Assembly (NCBI GenBank): GCA_903864435.1
Contig: CAIPFY010000002.1
Coordinates: 1-41,975, forward strand
Length of the DNA: 41,975 bases
Direction of reading: 5' to 3'
Source: an uncultured Chloroflexota bacterium
GTDB lineage: Bacteria > Chloroflexota > Anaerolineae > Aggregatilineales > Phototrophicaceae
A program made the position numbers and the translations under genes. This document shows positions 40,839 through 41,975 of the stretch, piece by piece. The notes below the pieces were generated by a model, which had not been told where the DNA came from, ran no database searches, and saw nothing but the letters and a program-made list of their open reading frames with translations. The number at the start of each line of letters is the position of its first letter. Positions within the stretch are counted from its first letter, which is position 1.

Positions 40839-41549
40839 ATGTACGGTTTCGGCGGGTTGCTCAACTCAGGCTATTTTCTGTGGGTATTCCTGCCCACTGT
40901 CGTCATTTCGATGATCGCGCAGGGGATGGTGTCGTCAGCGTTTAGCCGTTGGGGGAAGGTGCGGAACAGCGCCGGCCTGACGGGTGAACAGGTGGCACGG
41001 CGGATTATGGAACGCGCCAGCTTGCAGGTGGGGCTGGAAGGCACGCCGGGGCAGCGTAGCGACCATTTCGACCCTTCGCGCAACGTGGTGCGCATGTCGC
41101 AAGAAGTGGCGACCGTGCCTTCGGTGGCGGCGATGGCGGTGGTGGCACATGAGTTTGGTCATGTGCAGCAGTACCAGCAGAAATCGCCGTTGATCGCCCT
41201 GCGCAGCTTTCTGGTTCCCGCCATGCGCTTCAGCCCTAGCGTGTCCTATTTGCTGATCGTGCTAGGGTTGCTGCTCAATATGATGGCGCTGGCTCAACTG
41301 GGCATTCTCGTTTACGGGATTGTGGTGCTGTTCATGCTGCTCACGCTTCCGGTTGAGATTGATGCCAGTATGCGCGGGATGCGCTTGCTGCGCGAAACGG
41401 GATTGATGCAGGAGAGCGAGGAAAGCGGCGGGGCGCGTTCGGTGTTGACTGCGGCGGCGCTGACCTATGTGGCGGCGGCGGTTACTTCGCTGCTAAACCT
41501 GCTGTACTACATCAGTCTGGTGAGCGCGAGCAGCAACCGGCGGCGCTGA
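40839..41549 (+). CDS. Membrane-bound zinc metallopeptidase (YugP-like)
   Basis: A 236-residue membrane protein of the neutral zinc metallopeptidase family. The active-site HEFGH is at 104-108. Hydrophobic segments lie at about 10-32, 127-170 (two helices) and near the C-terminus (about 207-230). The pattern VVRMSQEVATVPSVAAMAVVAHEFGH is typical. Its substrate is unknown; a membrane-protein quality-control role is the usual guess. The start is ATG 40839 or TTG 40833; AGAAAGG at 40822-40828 suits either. The gap of 129 bp after panC suggests a separate promoter, and a terminator follows. Confidence 0.85.
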   Translation: MYGFGGLLNSGYFLWVFLPTVVISMIAQGMVSSAFSRWGKVRNSAGLTGEQVARRIMERASLQVGLEGTPGQRSDHFDPSRNVVRMSQEVATVPSVAAMAVVAHEFGHVQQYQQKSPLIALRSFLVPAMRFSPSVSYLLIVLGLLLNMMALAQLGILVYGIVVLFMLLTLPVEIDASMRGMRLLRETGLMQESEESGGARSVLTAAALTYVAAAVTSLLNLLYYISLVSASSNRRR

Positions 41550-41581
41550 AGCCTGCTGCATGAGGGCATTTAATCGGAACG

Positions 41582-41611
41582 ACGGGGCGGCATTCTCAAC
41601 CGCCCCGTTTT
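41582..41611 (+). terminator. Rho-independent terminator after the metallopeptidase gene
   Basis: A 9-bp perfect stem ACGGGGCGG/CCGCCCCGT with a 9-nt loop is followed by TTTT. It lies between convergent genes. Confidence 0.88.
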
Positions 41612-41627
41612 GTTGAGTCATCGGGGG

Positions 41628-41975
41628 CTACCCATCGCTGCCGTGTCCACCGTTGTCGTCCACGCCTGAGTTATCGTTGCTGTTGTCTGTACCGCCGCTG
41701 TCGTCCACGCCTGAGTTATCGTTACTGTTGTCGTTGCTGCTGCCTCCGCCGTTGTCGTCCACGCTTGAGTTATCGCTACTGCTGTCGTTGCTATTGTCGT
41801 TCGATGAGCCGTTGTCTTCCTGTGTGCCGATTGTTCCCGCATCTTCTGGTATGTCTGTGGCAGTTGAGGAAGCGCGTGGCAGTATCAGGAGATCACCCAC
41901 GACAATGAAGCGCGGATCGGTGAGGCAGTTGATCTGCATCAACTGTTCCAGCGTGATGCCCCGGTTGGCAGCCAA
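41628..41975 (-). CDS. C-terminal part of a LysM protein with an Asp/Asn/Ser tail (cut by right window edge)
   Basis: The frame is open to the right edge, so the N-terminus is missing. The first visible residues, ANRGITLEQLMQINCL then FIVVGDLLILP, are the second half of a LysM peptidoglycan-binding module. It is followed by a short linker and about 65 residues of Asn, Asp, Ser and Gly only, in repeats of the type NDNSGVDD, ending HGSDG. No sorting signal or membrane helix is visible in this part. The acidic tail would be disordered and could bind calcium. The protein is likely secreted and attached to the wall by LysM. Confidence 0.7.
   Translation of the reverse strand: MAANRGITLEQLMQINCLTDPRFIVVGDLLILPRASSTATDIPEDAGTIGTQEDNGSSNDNSNDSSSDNSSVDDNGGGSSNDNSNDNSGVDDSGGTDNSNDNSGVDDNGGHGSDG
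41656..41787 (-). repeat. Coding tandem repeat in the LysM protein tail
   Basis: TCGTCCACGC (plus strand) begins three related units at 41656, 41701 and 41755, spaced 45 and 54 bp, multiples of 9. They encode the repeated Asn/Asp/Ser/Gly tail on the minus strand. Length variation between strains would be expected. Confidence 0.7.

Noticed and set aside
41656..41787. Spaced repeats at the right edge as a CRISPR array
   Set aside because: The units are unequal and multiples of 3 and 9, without unique spacers, and encode a low-complexity protein tail.

Overview
The window reads as a bacterial chromosome segment of fairly high GC, most likely from the phylum Chloroflexota (Anaerolineae-like). 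This is an inference from gene content: a bacterial F420 operon, a Flp-type pilin with long Thr/Pro linkers, membrane-anchored proteins with TPTP-type linkers, and many GTG/TTG starts. No rRNA or other phylogenetic marker is present to confirm it. There is no sign of phage, insertion sequence or CRISPR.

Layout. 1-3.6 kb: the C-terminal end of a large secreted PA14/jelly-roll protein, then guanylate kinase, a YgfZ-type folate-binding protein and an FtsB/DivIC-like protein. 3.7-5.6 kb: a tRNA-Leu(CAG) with its own promoter and terminator, then a frameshifted gene for a Flp-type prepilin fused to an adhesin-like tail. 5.7-33.9 kb: one long co-directional run dominated by purine catabolism and molybdenum hydroxylase genes. 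It holds an 8-oxoguanine deaminase-type amidohydrolase, adenine deaminase, a YgeW-like carbamoyltransferase, carbamate kinase, two fold-type II PLP enzymes, an SsnA-type amidohydrolase, XdhC, a fused FAD/[2Fe-2S] xanthine dehydrogenase subunit, an uncharacterised protein with a nucleoside-phosphorylase-like C-terminus, the molybdopterin subunit, YqeB and a YqeC-MocA fusion. Nested inside it (16.9-21.6 kb) is an F420 block: npdG, cofE, an FbiB-type nitroreductase, cofD, cofC and an F420-dependent LLM-family oxidoreductase. Two glycosyltransferases, a metallophosphoesterase and a few small proteins are interspersed. 33.9-36.4 kb: a tandem-RCK potassium channel and a small unknown protein on the minus strand. 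36.5-42 kb: purine nucleoside phosphorylase, a membrane-anchored protein, a pantothenate group (DUF2520 reductase, panB, panC), a zinc metallopeptidase and the end of a LysM protein.

How the genes may work together (inference). The 5.7-33.9 kb run has much the same parts list as the E. coli ygeW-yqeA-yqeB-yqeC-mocA-ssnA-ygfM-xdhD purine/urate cluster, in a different order. Nucleosides would be split to bases by the phosphorylase, bases deaminated by the amidohydrolases and hydroxylated by the molybdenum enzyme. The ring-opening products would end at the carbamoyltransferase and carbamate kinase, yielding ATP, ammonia and CO2. YqeB and YqeC point to a selenium-dependent molybdenum hydroxylase. 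I see no YgeY, HyuA or YgfK equivalent here, so the pathway would need partners elsewhere. The F420 genes inside the run are the least expected element and raise the possibility of an F420-linked step.
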